Shown piece after piece: positions 8,834-16,514 of a DNA stretch of 52,202 nucleotides. The DNA is taken from NCBI GenBank assembly GCA_022760355.1, contig JALEGB010000041.1, positions 1 to 52,202 of the forward strand. The letters are read 5' to 3'. Position 1 is the first letter of the stretch; every line of letters begins with the position of its first letter. A program made the translations under genes and the position numbers. Below the pieces are notes generated by a model. That model saw only the letters and a list, made by a program, of their open reading frames with translations. It searched no databases and was not told the origin of the DNA. The DNA comes from Neomegalonema sp. Lineage in GTDB: Bacteria; Pseudomonadota; Alphaproteobacteria; Rhodobacterales; Rhodobacteraceae.

Positions 8834-9436
8834 ATGACAAGTGATTCGAAAGACGGCTTTGGCAACGAGATTTACGAGAAGTCGCTGGAAGCGCTTGCGC
8901 TCGCGTATCGGAAATTCTCGCTGCACTATAGCTGGCACGTCTACAAAGAGCTTGGCGGCAACCCGATCAATGCGCGCAGCGCTGACTGTTTTGCCACCGA
9001 CCGCGCAAGCCATCTCAACCAGCTGAGCAGCATCAGAAGCTTTGACAACCTCCTCACACTTTGGCTCTGGTCCAAAAACTGCAAACGCACACAGATTGAA
9101 GACACGCTGACGATCAGAAAATTCGCGGATCGGCTGCATGAGGATGAGGTCTGCATCCATCGACCGGATTTTGAGCCGGACGCCGAACTGACCGAAGAGG
9201 ACCGCTCCCGCGTCGAGAACACCAAAAAATACTATATGAAGGCGGAACGCTTTCTCGAGGCCTGCGAAGTCTTTGGCCTGGTCTCGAAGTCACGGCAAGG
9301 CGGCGGCGCCTATCAATTCGCTGCAACCGACCGACTGCATCAGCTTTGCGAGTACCTGCTGGTCGCACAGTCTGACCTCAAGAAATACTACATGACTAAA
9401 ATACTGAGAGATAGAGGGGGAGATGATGGCGAATAA
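8834..9436 (+). CDS. Unknown protein, possible winged-helix partner of the TIR protein
   Basis: This 200-residue soluble protein is not recognised. Its C-terminal part (about 125-190) reads like a winged-helix fold: a helix KYYMKAERFLEACEVFGLV followed by a short beta-turn and YQFAATDRLHQLCEYLL. That is a visual impression, not a family match. Its last 14 nt overlap the start of the TIR gene, implying translational coupling and a shared job. Base composition is intermediate between the host genes and the AT-rich TIR gene. Confidence 0.65.
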   Translation: MTSDSKDGFGNEIYEKSLEALALAYRKFSLHYSWHVYKELGGNPINARSADCFATDRASHLNQLSSIRSFDNLLTLWLWSKNCKRTQIEDTLTIRKFADRLHEDEVCIHRPDFEPDAELTEEDRSRVENTKKYYMKAERFLEACEVFGLVSKSRQGGGAYQFAATDRLHQLCEYLLVAQSDLKKYYMTKILRDRGGDDGE

Positions 9437-10415
9437 AAGTGTCTTCATTTCCTATTCCAGGACCTGCCATGAAGCGCCAACCGCACTACGGCGCTTAGCA
9501 AATTTATTGATTGACGACGGCTTTCGTATTTTACCAGCGGAATATCGAGGCGACGAATTCGCGGAGCTTGATCGTATTCAAGAATGGAAAACGGATGCAT
9601 TCGAGCGTCGGTCGGAGGTTATGGCTGATCGAGCGCAGCGCGATAAGTCTGAGTTTATTAGAGAAATTATGGTTATTATATTCAGCCAAGCAACAAATAA
9701 AGCTTCGGCGGCCGGCCAGGCTACAGAAAAAATATTGGAGCAAGCCAGCTCGATCGCCAATAATAAAGATGGAAAAACGCGCATAATACCATGTGCATTA
9801 AATAGCTTCAGCTGGTCCGATGCGCCAAAATCGCTTTGGAAGTTTAGCCATGACTTAGTTTTATGTGACGTCAATCAGCTAGAGTTTTCGAATTGGTTTC
9901 TCCATACCGTTAATTCAGTAAAAGAAGCAGCCGACAATTACACCGAAAAATTCAATATTTCCTTTCGATCAAAAAGTTGGAGCCAGATATTCGAAGGAAT
10001 AAAGCCCTTTGGCGCTGATAAAACTCGGAATGAACTTTATGACATTGATAAAATTGCGGACAGAGCCCTAGATCAGGCGAAAAATTTTGAATTGGTGAAA
10101 AAGGATTTATTTCCTGTTTTGAGCGATTCAAATCTTGAAATGTGTGAAAAGGTTGAACCGTTAACAACCGTCGCAGATTTTGGAAATGAGCTGATCTTTA
10201 TTCAAAAGCGCGGCGTTTTTCATATCACCATTCATTGCAATATCGATTTATCTGGTGATATCTCATGCATTTTACTTGGAACAGATCGCGCGATCAAAGT
10301 CTGCACCGCCAGCAGGATAGAGGCCTTCATCGCCATACTCGGGATAACCGTAGATTTGCGTGATTACTTCGTGAATGAACACAATTCAGAAGCGCTCGAA
10401 TTTGAAGAGGGATAG
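9423..10415 (+). CDS. TIR/SEFIR-domain protein, low GC, probable defence gene
   Basis: The 330-residue protein starts with VFISYSR (residues 7-13), the first strand of TIR and SEFIR domains. It is followed by LLIDDGFRI, a MVIIFSQA strand and RIIPCAL, in the order expected for that fold, so the domain spans about 1-165. The C-terminal half is unrecognised and may sense a signal. GC content is visibly far below the flanking genes (many AT-only runs near 9,660-10,180), pointing to recent transfer. Bacterial TIR proteins often degrade NAD+ during phage infection; activity here is inferred, and a catalytic Glu was not assigned. ATG 9423 or 9426 could start it. Confidence 0.75.
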   Translation: MMANKSVFISYSRTCHEAPTALRRLANLLIDDGFRILPAEYRGDEFAELDRIQEWKTDAFERRSEVMADRAQRDKSEFIREIMVIIFSQATNKASAAGQATEKILEQASSIANNKDGKTRIIPCALNSFSWSDAPKSLWKFSHDLVLCDVNQLEFSNWFLHTVNSVKEAADNYTEKFNISFRSKSWSQIFEGIKPFGADKTRNELYDIDKIADRALDQAKNFELVKKDLFPVLSDSNLEMCEKVEPLTTVADFGNELIFIQKRGVFHITIHCNIDLSGDISCILLGTDRAIKVCTASRIEAFIAILGITVDLRDYFVNEHNSEALEFEEG

Positions 10416-10449
10416 CTGTCTAGGGTCGAAACCCGATGGAGCCGACGCC

Positions 10450-11511
10450 ATGGAAAAGATTGCTGTATTAGGCCTTGGAAAAGTGGGCGCGCTCGCCGCC
10501 TTGTTGCTGGATGAAGCCGGCCATCATGTGATCGGCGTGGATTCGCACCCTCCCCAAGAAACGCTCCCTTTCTCAGTTGAACTAGCCGACATGCAAAACG
10601 CAGATGCGCTGGCGGATATCGCCGGGCGGGTCAATGCGATCCTGTCCTGTCTGCCCTATCAATTAAACCTACCGGTCGCGAAAGCCGCACACACGGCGGG
10701 CGCGCATTATTTCGATCTGACCGAAGACGTGCCGACGACCAAAGCAATTCAGAAACTCAGCGAAACCTCCGCGGGACTGATGGCGCCCCAATGCGGCTTA
10801 GCGCCCGGATTTGTCGGCATTGTCGGCGCAGCGCAGATCGCGCGGTTTGCGCATTGTCGCGCCTGCAGAATGCGCGTTGGCGCCTTGCCGCAAAACCCGA
10901 CTGGACTGATGGGCTACGCATTCAACTGGTCGCCCGAGGGCGTCGTGAATGAATATCTTAATGACTGCGAGGTGATCGAAGGCGGTGAACGCAAGTGGGT
11001 GTCGCCGATGGAGTGGCATGAAACGCTGTATATCGACGGCGTTCAGCTTGAGGCGTTCACCACCTCAGGCGGGCTCGGCGCGATGTGTGACGCCTATCTG
11101 GGCAAAGTCGACAACATGGACTACAAATCCTTGCGCTACCCTGGGCACATGAAGCTGATGAACTTCTTCTTCCATGAGCTGCTGATGCGGGACCAAAGAC
11201 AGGTCGCCGGCGAGATCCTTGTGAATGCAAAGCCGCCCGTAAAGGATGATGTCGTGTTTATCCATGTCTCATCCGAAGGCTGGATCGACGGCCGCCTGAC
11301 ACGGGAAGAGTTTGTCCGCGCCTATCGCCCACGCGAACTCGCCGGGGCGCAACGCACTGCGATCGCCTGGACAACCTCCGCCTCCGTCGCCGCGATTATT
11401 GAAATGGCCGCAAATGGCGCACTGCCGAGGCAAGGCTTCCTCAGGCAGGAGGAAGTTCCGCTGGAGGCCTTTCTAAACACCCGCAGCGGCGCACTGTACC
11501 GGGACATTTAA
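10450..11511 (+). CDS. Saccharopine dehydrogenase-like oxidoreductase
   Basis: The 353-residue protein has an N-terminal Rossmann motif VLGLGKVGALAALLLDEAG and the C-terminal layout of the saccharopine dehydrogenase / lysine 6-dehydrogenase group. The expected reaction is NAD(P)-dependent oxidation at the lysine epsilon-amine or of saccharopine; the exact substrate cannot be told. The ATG at 10450 has GGAG nearby; an upstream extension overlapping the TIR gene was rejected. GC content returns to host level here, marking the right edge of the island. The last 15 nt, including the stop, are repeated 24 nt downstream. Confidence 0.8.
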   Translation: MEKIAVLGLGKVGALAALLLDEAGHHVIGVDSHPPQETLPFSVELADMQNADALADIAGRVNAILSCLPYQLNLPVAKAAHTAGAHYFDLTEDVPTTKAIQKLSETSAGLMAPQCGLAPGFVGIVGAAQIARFAHCRACRMRVGALPQNPTGLMGYAFNWSPEGVVNEYLNDCEVIEGGERKWVSPMEWHETLYIDGVQLEAFTTSGGLGAMCDAYLGKVDNMDYKSLRYPGHMKLMNFFFHELLMRDQRQVAGEILVNAKPPVKDDVVFIHVSSEGWIDGRLTREEFVRAYRPRELAGAQRTAIAWTTSASVAAIIEMAANGALPRQGFLRQEEVPLEAFLNTRSGALYRDI

Positions 11512-11537
11512 AGCGCGCTGCGCCGGGACATTTAAAG
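11499..11537 (+). repeat. Short direct repeat covering a stop codon
   Basis: CCGGGACATTTAAAG occurs at 11499-11513 (the end of the dehydrogenase gene with its TAA) and again at 11523-11537 (just before the DUF4169 start). The period is 24 nt. It looks like a small tandem duplication. Confidence 0.8.
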
Positions 11538-11548
11538 AGAAAGGCCCC

Positions 11549-11757
11549 ATGGCCAAGATCATCAATCTGCGCCAAGCGCGCAAAGCAAAACAACGGCCGC
11601 GGACAAAGCGCGCGCGACCGCCAACGCCGTGGCCTTCGGCGCGCCCAAGAGCGTAAAGAAACAGGCCGAAGCAGAGCGCGCCCGCGCGGACCAAACGCTC
11701 GAGGGCCATCTTCTCCGGCCGGATGATGCGCCCGAGGACGAGGACAAGCGGCGCTGA
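11549..11757 (+). pseudogene. DUF4169 family small protein, interrupted by a one-base frameshift
   Basis: The ATG at 11549, preceded by GAGAAAGG, encodes MAKIINLRQARKAK, the hallmark N-terminus of DUF4169. That frame stops at 11654. The family continues in the -1 frame from the AAAA run at about 11587-11590: AVAFGAPKSVKKQAEAERAR, then LEGHLLRPDDAPEDEDKRR and a stop at 11757. One extra A in that run would restore a normal protein of about 69 residues. Causes could be a homopolymer sequencing error, a real mutation or programmed slippage. Function of the family is unknown. Confidence 0.75.
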
Positions 11758-11800
11758 ACGGCCACGGCCGCCCTCCATCCCAAGCGGCGACAGCCGCCCC

Positions 11801-13186
11801 CTATCTGTTGTCCGGAACGACTTTGCCCGGATTAAGGATCCCGTTGGGATCCAACGTCCGCTTGATGTCGCCCATCACGGCCCAAGCGTCGCCATGTTCG
11901 GCTTGCATATAGGCGCGCTTGCCGGCGCCAACGCCATGTTCGCCCGTTACGGTTCCCCCAAACTCCAGCGCGCGCGTGTTGATCTTCGACGCCAGCGCCT
12001 TCGCTTTCTCCAGCTCCTCAGGCGCGTTTGGATCGATCAAAATCGACAGGTGGAAATTGCCGTCCCCCACATGGCCGACAATCGGCGCGATCAGTCCGCT
12101 GGCGTCGATATCTGCGCGCGTCGCCGCAATGCACTCGGCCAGCGCGGAGATCGGGACGCAAGCGTCGGTGACAAACCCTTCAGCGCCCGGCCGAAGCGCT
12201 TTCGCCGCCCAGTACCCGTCATGCCGCGCCTTCCACAGCTTATTGCGATCCTCCTCGCGGGTCGCCCAAGCAAAATTCCCACCGCCGCAATCGGCTGCGA
12301 TCTCGCCGAACATCTCAGCCTGCTCAGCGACTCCCGCCTCCGTTCCGTGGAACTCCACGAACAAATGCGGCTTCTCCGGCAGACCGAGATCGGAATAGGC
12401 GTTCGCCGCGCGAATCTGAAGTTGATCCAACAGCTCAATCCGCGCAACGCCCAACCCATATTGAATTGCGGCGATGGTGGCCTGCGCCGCCCCCTCAACG
12501 CTCTCGAATGCGACCGTCGCAGCCGAAACCGCCATCGGCCGACCGTATAAGCGAACGGTGACCTCCGTTATGACGCCGAGCGTGCCCTCGGAGCCGACGA
12601 ACAGACGGGTAAGATCGTACCCTGCGGAAGATTTCCGCGCCCGCCCGCCTGTCCGGATCAAGCGGCCATCCGCAAGCGCAACCTGTAGCGCAAGCACCGT
12701 TTCCCGCATCGTGCCATAGCGCACTGCGTTGGTGCCGGAGGCCCGCGTCGCAGCCATGCCCCCCAGCGTCGCATTCGCCCCCGGGTCGACCGCGAACATC
12801 AACCCTTGATCCCGCAGATCGGCATTAAGCTGCTCCCGGGTGACGCCTGGCTGCACGACAGCATCGAGATCATCCGGGTGAATGGCCAAGATTTTGTCCA
12901 TCCGGCTCATATCCAAGCTCAGCCCGCGCTGGAGAGGGACGACATGCCCCTCAAGCGATGAGCCGACGCCAAATGGGGTCACGGCGCAGCCGGTCTGCAC
13001 GCAGATCTTCAGGATCTCCGCAACTTCCTCCGCAGTTTCGGGAAAGGCGACGCCCTCTGGTGCTGGCCCCGCGTGATGGGAGGCCCCGCGCGCGTGGAGC
13101 GCAAGAATGGACTCGCCCGTCGCCAACCGGTCGCCCAGCAGGTTCGAGAGACGTTCAGCAGAGCGGGCGAAGGCGGTGTCAGTCAT
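11801..13186 (-). CDS. FAD-linked oxidase, D-lactate/glycolate dehydrogenase type
   Basis: The 461-residue flavoprotein has an N-terminal PCMH-type FAD-binding domain (PFGVGSSLEGHV near residues 75-90, then PGANATLGGMAATRASG and LFVGSEGTLGVITE) and a C-terminal FAD-oxidase domain with GHVGDGNFH and the final TGEHGVGAGK. It should oxidise a D-2-hydroxy acid such as D-lactate and pass electrons to the respiratory chain or a cytochrome. No GlcE or GlcF partner is adjacent, which favours the single-subunit D-lactate dehydrogenase type. CGGAGGAAAAC before the ATG at 13186 is a strong ribosome-binding site. Confidence 0.88.
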   Translation of the reverse strand: MTDTAFARSAERLSNLLGDRLATGESILALHARGASHHAGPAPEGVAFPETAEEVAEILKICVQTGCAVTPFGVGSSLEGHVVPLQRGLSLDMSRMDKILAIHPDDLDAVVQPGVTREQLNADLRDQGLMFAVDPGANATLGGMAATRASGTNAVRYGTMRETVLALQVALADGRLIRTGGRARKSSAGYDLTRLFVGSEGTLGVITEVTVRLYGRPMAVSAATVAFESVEGAAQATIAAIQYGLGVARIELLDQLQIRAANAYSDLGLPEKPHLFVEFHGTEAGVAEQAEMFGEIAADCGGGNFAWATREEDRNKLWKARHDGYWAAKALRPGAEGFVTDACVPISALAECIAATRADIDASGLIAPIVGHVGDGNFHLSILIDPNAPEELEKAKALASKINTRALEFGGTVTGEHGVGAGKRAYMQAEHGDAWAVMGDIKRTLDPNGILNPGKVVPDNR

Positions 13187-13244
13187 GTTTTCCTCCGAAG
13201 CGCAAAGCTGAGCGGCTTTGTCGCGAGCGTGCTTTTCCACCTCG

Positions 13245-13270
13245 TTGAAAAAAACGATTTAGTTTTTCAA
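13245..13270 (+). promoter_or_regulatory. Inverted repeat in a divergent promoter region
   Basis: TTGAAAAA (13245-13252) and TTTTTCAA (13263-13270) form an 8-bp inverted repeat with a 10-nt spacer, between the FAD-oxidase gene (leftward) and the thioesterase gene (rightward). Its position suits an operator for both. No regulator gene is adjacent. Confidence 0.4.
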
Positions 13271-13345
13271 GGTTTCTTTAAGGCGCGGCAAGCCGATTCG
13301 CAGCGGCGAGCACACGGAACGAAGGCGAGGAGAGGGCGCAAGCAT

Positions 13346-13912
13346 ATGACGGAGCAGGCGAATGGAGCCAGGAAATCAGGCGCGTTGCGTTTGAACGAGC
13401 CCTTTCCACGCACGCCCGTATTATGTGAGCGCGCCAAAGTGCGGCCGGAATGGATCGACTATAACGACCATATGAACATCGGCTACTACCTCATCGCAAT
13501 TGACCTCGCCACGGATCGGTTTTTCGAAGATTGGATTGGCGTAGGTCCGGATATGGCGACGGCGCACGGCAAAGGCTCCTTCGTGCTGCAGACCCATATG
13601 CATTTTCTCCGTGAGATGCGGCTCGACGATGAGTTTGACGCTCATATCCAGCTGCTCGATTGTGACGCGAAGCGGTGGCGCTACATCGCGACCCTGACCA
13701 GGGTCAGCGATGGCGCAAAGGCGGCGACTGCGGAGCAGATCGCGATGTGCGTCGATCACAGCACCCGCCGCTCCGCGCCCTTGCCGGAAACGCAAAGGCG
13801 GCGGCTAGAGCAGATGATGGACGCTCATCGAAGTCTGCCCGTCCCGCCGGAGGTAGGGGCCCCGCTTGCGATCCGGCGCGCGCCTTCCGACAATGGGGAG
13901 AGCAAGGCGTGA
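13346..13912 (+). CDS. Hotdog-fold thioesterase, betainyl-CoA thioesterase-like
   Basis: The 188-residue protein matches the acyl-CoA thioesterase group that includes carnitine-degradation betainyl-CoA thioesterase. WIDYNDHMNIGYYLIAIDLA near residues 35-55 contains the Asp/Asn-His-Met-Asn active-site motif of 4-hydroxybenzoyl-CoA-type hotdog enzymes. The carnitine dehydrogenase normally paired with betainyl-CoA enzymes is absent here, so the substrate is open. The start at 13346 replaces a longer frame overlapping the oxidase. Its TGA overlaps the GTG of the chloride-channel gene (GTGA). Confidence 0.8.
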   Translation: MTEQANGARKSGALRLNEPFPRTPVLCERAKVRPEWIDYNDHMNIGYYLIAIDLATDRFFEDWIGVGPDMATAHGKGSFVLQTHMHFLREMRLDDEFDAHIQLLDCDAKRWRYIATLTRVSDGAKAATAEQIAMCVDHSTRRSAPLPETQRRRLEQMMDAHRSLPVPPEVGAPLAIRRAPSDNGESKA

Positions 13913-15621
13913 GCGAGCTGGATCAAGAGATCGAAGGCCGGCGCTCCCCCCGAAAGGATCGGCGCTACTTCGCCGGCATGTTTCAACGGGCTTGGGACCG
14001 AATGGTTCACAAAGGCCGCGGCCTGCTGGAGCAGCCCAGATTGTGGGTCCTGGCCCTGCTGGTCGGCGCAATCTCGGGATACGCCTCCGTCGCCTTCGTG
14101 ATGTCGATTGAGGTCTTGTCAGTTCTGTTTTTCCGTGGCGACGAAACCAGCTTGGTCGACGCGGCGCGCAAGTTGCCTACCGTTGCGCTGATCTGTATTC
14201 CCACGGTCGGCGGCCTGCTGGTGGGCGCCCTTTTCACCGTTACCTGCAAGCGCGTTGAGCCGATGACCGTCGCTGACGTGATAGAGGCGCGTGCGGTGCA
14301 TTCGGGGCGCTTTCCGCTCTGGCGTGGGGTGGTTTCAACCATTGCCGCCGCGCTGTCGCTCGGGACGGGCGCAAGCGCTGGGCGGGAGGGACCCGCGGTC
14401 GTGGCCGCTGCGAGCATCTCGTCCGCCTTCGCCAGCCTTTTTCAGATCAGCGATTTTGAGCGGCGGGCGCTGCTTGGATGCGCGGTAGCCGCCGCCGTCT
14501 CAACCAGCTTCAACGCTCCGATCGCCGGCGCGCTGTTTGCGCTGGAAGTCGTGCTGGGCCACTATGCGGTGCGCGCCTTTGCGCCGATTACGATTGCGGC
14601 CGTTCTGGGGGCGGTCATTTCTCGCTATCATCTCGGCGAGCAACCTGCGTTCGGCGTCGAGAAAATCGAATTTGGATCTTACGTCCAATTTCCGGCGTTG
14701 TTCCTGCTTGGGCTGGTGGCGGCGTCGGTGGCGATGGCGTTTATGGCGTCCGTACAGCTGGCGCGGGACATCATGGACGCGGTTCGCGAGCGTCTCCGCG
14801 CCCCAATGTGGGCGCAGACCGGGACAGCGGGGCTTCTCATCGGGCTGATCGCCGCTGGCGGCTTTCCGGAGGTGCTGGGTGTTGGTTATCAGACCACAAC
14901 GGCGGCGATTGCGGGGAAGCTAACCTTCTGGACCTGCGTGCTGCTTGTCGCCGCCAAAACCGTCGCCAGCGCTTTGACGCTTGGCGGCCGTTTCTCGGGC
15001 GGCGTCTTTTCGCCCGCGCTGATGCTTGGCGCGATCACCGGAGCGGCGTTCGGGCAGGTGGCGACGTCGGTATTTCCCTCATTTTCCGGCGACATCGCGA
15101 TTTATGCGCTGGCGGGGATGGGCGCTGTCGCCGGATCGGTGCTCGGCGCGCCGATCTCCACCACACTGATCGTATTTGAGCTGACGGCGGATTATGACGC
15201 CGCGATCGCTGTTATGGTCTCGACATCGGTGGCTACTGTCGCGACGCAGCAGGTGTTTCGAAAGAGCTTCTTTCACTGGCAGCTGGCCCGCCGCGGCGTC
15301 GATCTGATTGCGGACCCCGAGCACGAGGTTCTGCCGGGCTTAAAGGCGGGCGCGCATATGCGCTGGCGCGACTCGGAAACCGGCGCATCTGACGCCGCCG
15401 CCTGGGAACTGGCGCGCCAGGGGGTCTATCTGCATCCAAAAGACGATTTCCGACGCGCGTTTAAGCGGTTCCGAGGCGGCAAGCTGACCTTTCTACCCGT
15501 GCTTGATCCCAACACCAGCCCGGCAGATCCGGGCGCTTTGCTGGGCGCGCTGTATTATGTGGACGCGCTCGAGGCCTATAACCGCGCTTTGGTCAAGCTG
15601 CATGAGGAGGAGCATAGCTGA
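13909..15621 (+). CDS. ClC-family chloride channel or H+/Cl- antiporter
   Basis: The 570-residue inner-membrane protein contains ClC signatures: GTGASAGREGP and a C-terminal pore motif GGRFSGGVFSPALMLGA, with ten or more hydrophobic segments between about residues 45 and 450. The final 110 residues are soluble and resemble a degenerate regulatory (CBS-like) tail. The start is taken as the GTG at 13909, which overlaps the preceding stop; an ATG at 13978 would remove 23 residues. The GTGA overlap suggests coupled translation with the thioesterase, though no functional link is obvious. Confidence 0.9.
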   Translation: MSELDQEIEGRRSPRKDRRYFAGMFQRAWDRMVHKGRGLLEQPRLWVLALLVGAISGYASVAFVMSIEVLSVLFFRGDETSLVDAARKLPTVALICIPTVGGLLVGALFTVTCKRVEPMTVADVIEARAVHSGRFPLWRGVVSTIAAALSLGTGASAGREGPAVVAAASISSAFASLFQISDFERRALLGCAVAAAVSTSFNAPIAGALFALEVVLGHYAVRAFAPITIAAVLGAVISRYHLGEQPAFGVEKIEFGSYVQFPALFLLGLVAASVAMAFMASVQLARDIMDAVRERLRAPMWAQTGTAGLLIGLIAAGGFPEVLGVGYQTTTAAIAGKLTFWTCVLLVAAKTVASALTLGGRFSGGVFSPALMLGAITGAAFGQVATSVFPSFSGDIAIYALAGMGAVAGSVLGAPISTTLIVFELTADYDAAIAVMVSTSVATVATQQVFRKSFFHWQLARRGVDLIADPEHEVLPGLKAGAHMRWRDSETGASDAAAWELARQGVYLHPKDDFRRAFKRFRGGKLTFLPVLDPNTSPADPGALLGALYYVDALEAYNRALVKLHEEEHS

Positions 15622-15797
15622 TCTGATCGCTGACGGCCGCTCAATGCTGCTGAGATCTCACGGCGAAGCGCTTGCATTGGCAGAGGCTGCGACAAAACAT
15701 ATTTTAGCCACAATTGGCGCGCCTCATTTCACAAATCTGTCACAAATAATCCGGGGAACAGGGCGGAGGATCACACGGTTAGGAAGGATCTGAAGCT

Positions 15798-16394
15798 ATG
15801 CTGTCCAAATCAACGGGTGGATCTATTTTGAAGCGTGCAGGCGTTCGCCAAATTTTCGCCGTAGTTTCCATCGTTGCGGTCGCGGGCATGTCCGCAGCGC
15901 CGCTTCTGGCCGAAACAGGCGAAGCGGAGATCAGCAAAACAAAAACACCCAAGCTCTGCGAGATGCTGAGCGCGTTTGATACAGCGCTGCAACGGCGCTT
16001 CTACGAAGCCAACTATGCGCCGGCGACCTTTGGCTGCAGTTTCATCGACGGGAAAGGATGTGATTTCGACGCCCCACAGCGGATCACGATTCGCGTCACC
16101 CATGCAAAGGACATGGGGTGCACCGCGAGCGGCGATTGTCGTTTCCACGCGCGCCAGGAATGTGTCGGGGATGTGCGCACGATGCTGTCTTGCCAGACGC
16201 TGATGTACAAATTCGAGGATTCGTACGAAGTCTCGGGCCGGTTTACAGCCACAGCTGACGCCAAGAGCGGCTGGCGGCTTGAAGGATGGCGACGGTCGCC
16301 AGCCCCCGAAGTCTCCACAGCCGATGCGAAGATCTCAAAGCTGTGTCCCGCCTTGGCTCGGGACGAGAGCGACAAAAGCGGAACGAGTCTCTAG
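15798..16394 (+). CDS. Secreted cysteine-containing protein of unknown function
   Basis: This 198-residue protein has an N-terminal signal peptide: basic residues, a hydrophobic stretch at about 19-34 and a probable cleavage after LLA near residue 38. The mature part contains about eight cysteines, which suits disulfides in the periplasm. No family was recognised. AAGGA precedes the ATG. Its TAG stop is the first triplet of repeat B, so the 3' end may have been shaped by that element. Confidence 0.8.
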   Translation: MLSKSTGGSILKRAGVRQIFAVVSIVAVAGMSAAPLLAETGEAEISKTKTPKLCEMLSAFDTALQRRFYEANYAPATFGCSFIDGKGCDFDAPQRITIRVTHAKDMGCTASGDCRFHARQECVGDVRTMLSCQTLMYKFEDSYEVSGRFTATADAKSGWRLEGWRRSPAPEVSTADAKISKLCPALARDESDKSGTSL

Positions 16395-16448
16395 AGCGAT
16401 CTGAAGTTAGATGGCCCCATCTAACGGCTCGCAAATCGCGACCAAACA
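16392..16448 (+). repeat. Repeat B, copy 1, starting at a stop codon
   Basis: The 56-bp repeat (16393-16448) is found again at 19109-19164 with three differences. Its core is a palindrome, GTTAGATGG-C-CCCATCTAAC, followed by a conserved GCAAATCGCGACCAAACA. Here it starts at the TAG of the secreted-protein gene and, together with repeat A copy 2, fills the whole convergent gap up to the aminopeptidase P stop. Confidence 0.85.
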
Positions 16449-16470
16449 AGCTCTAGGCGATCGGGACGGG

Positions 16471-16514
16471 CCTGCCGAACGCTGGCTCGGCCAGATTTAT
16501 GAGTTCCCACCCTA
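16471..16514 (-). repeat. Repeat A, copy 2, starting at the aminopeptidase P stop codon
   Basis: This copy is identical to 55-98 over 34 bp (16471-16504) and then varies near the stop. As in the other copies, the element begins with the gene's own TAG. It is separated from repeat B by about 22 bp, suggesting that A and B are two ends of one composite element of about 123 bp. Confidence 0.85.

Noticed and set aside
14478-15179. 233-codon frame inside the ClC gene
   Set aside because: It is a shifted frame over ClC transmembrane segments, with Arg/Gly-rich low-quality translation.
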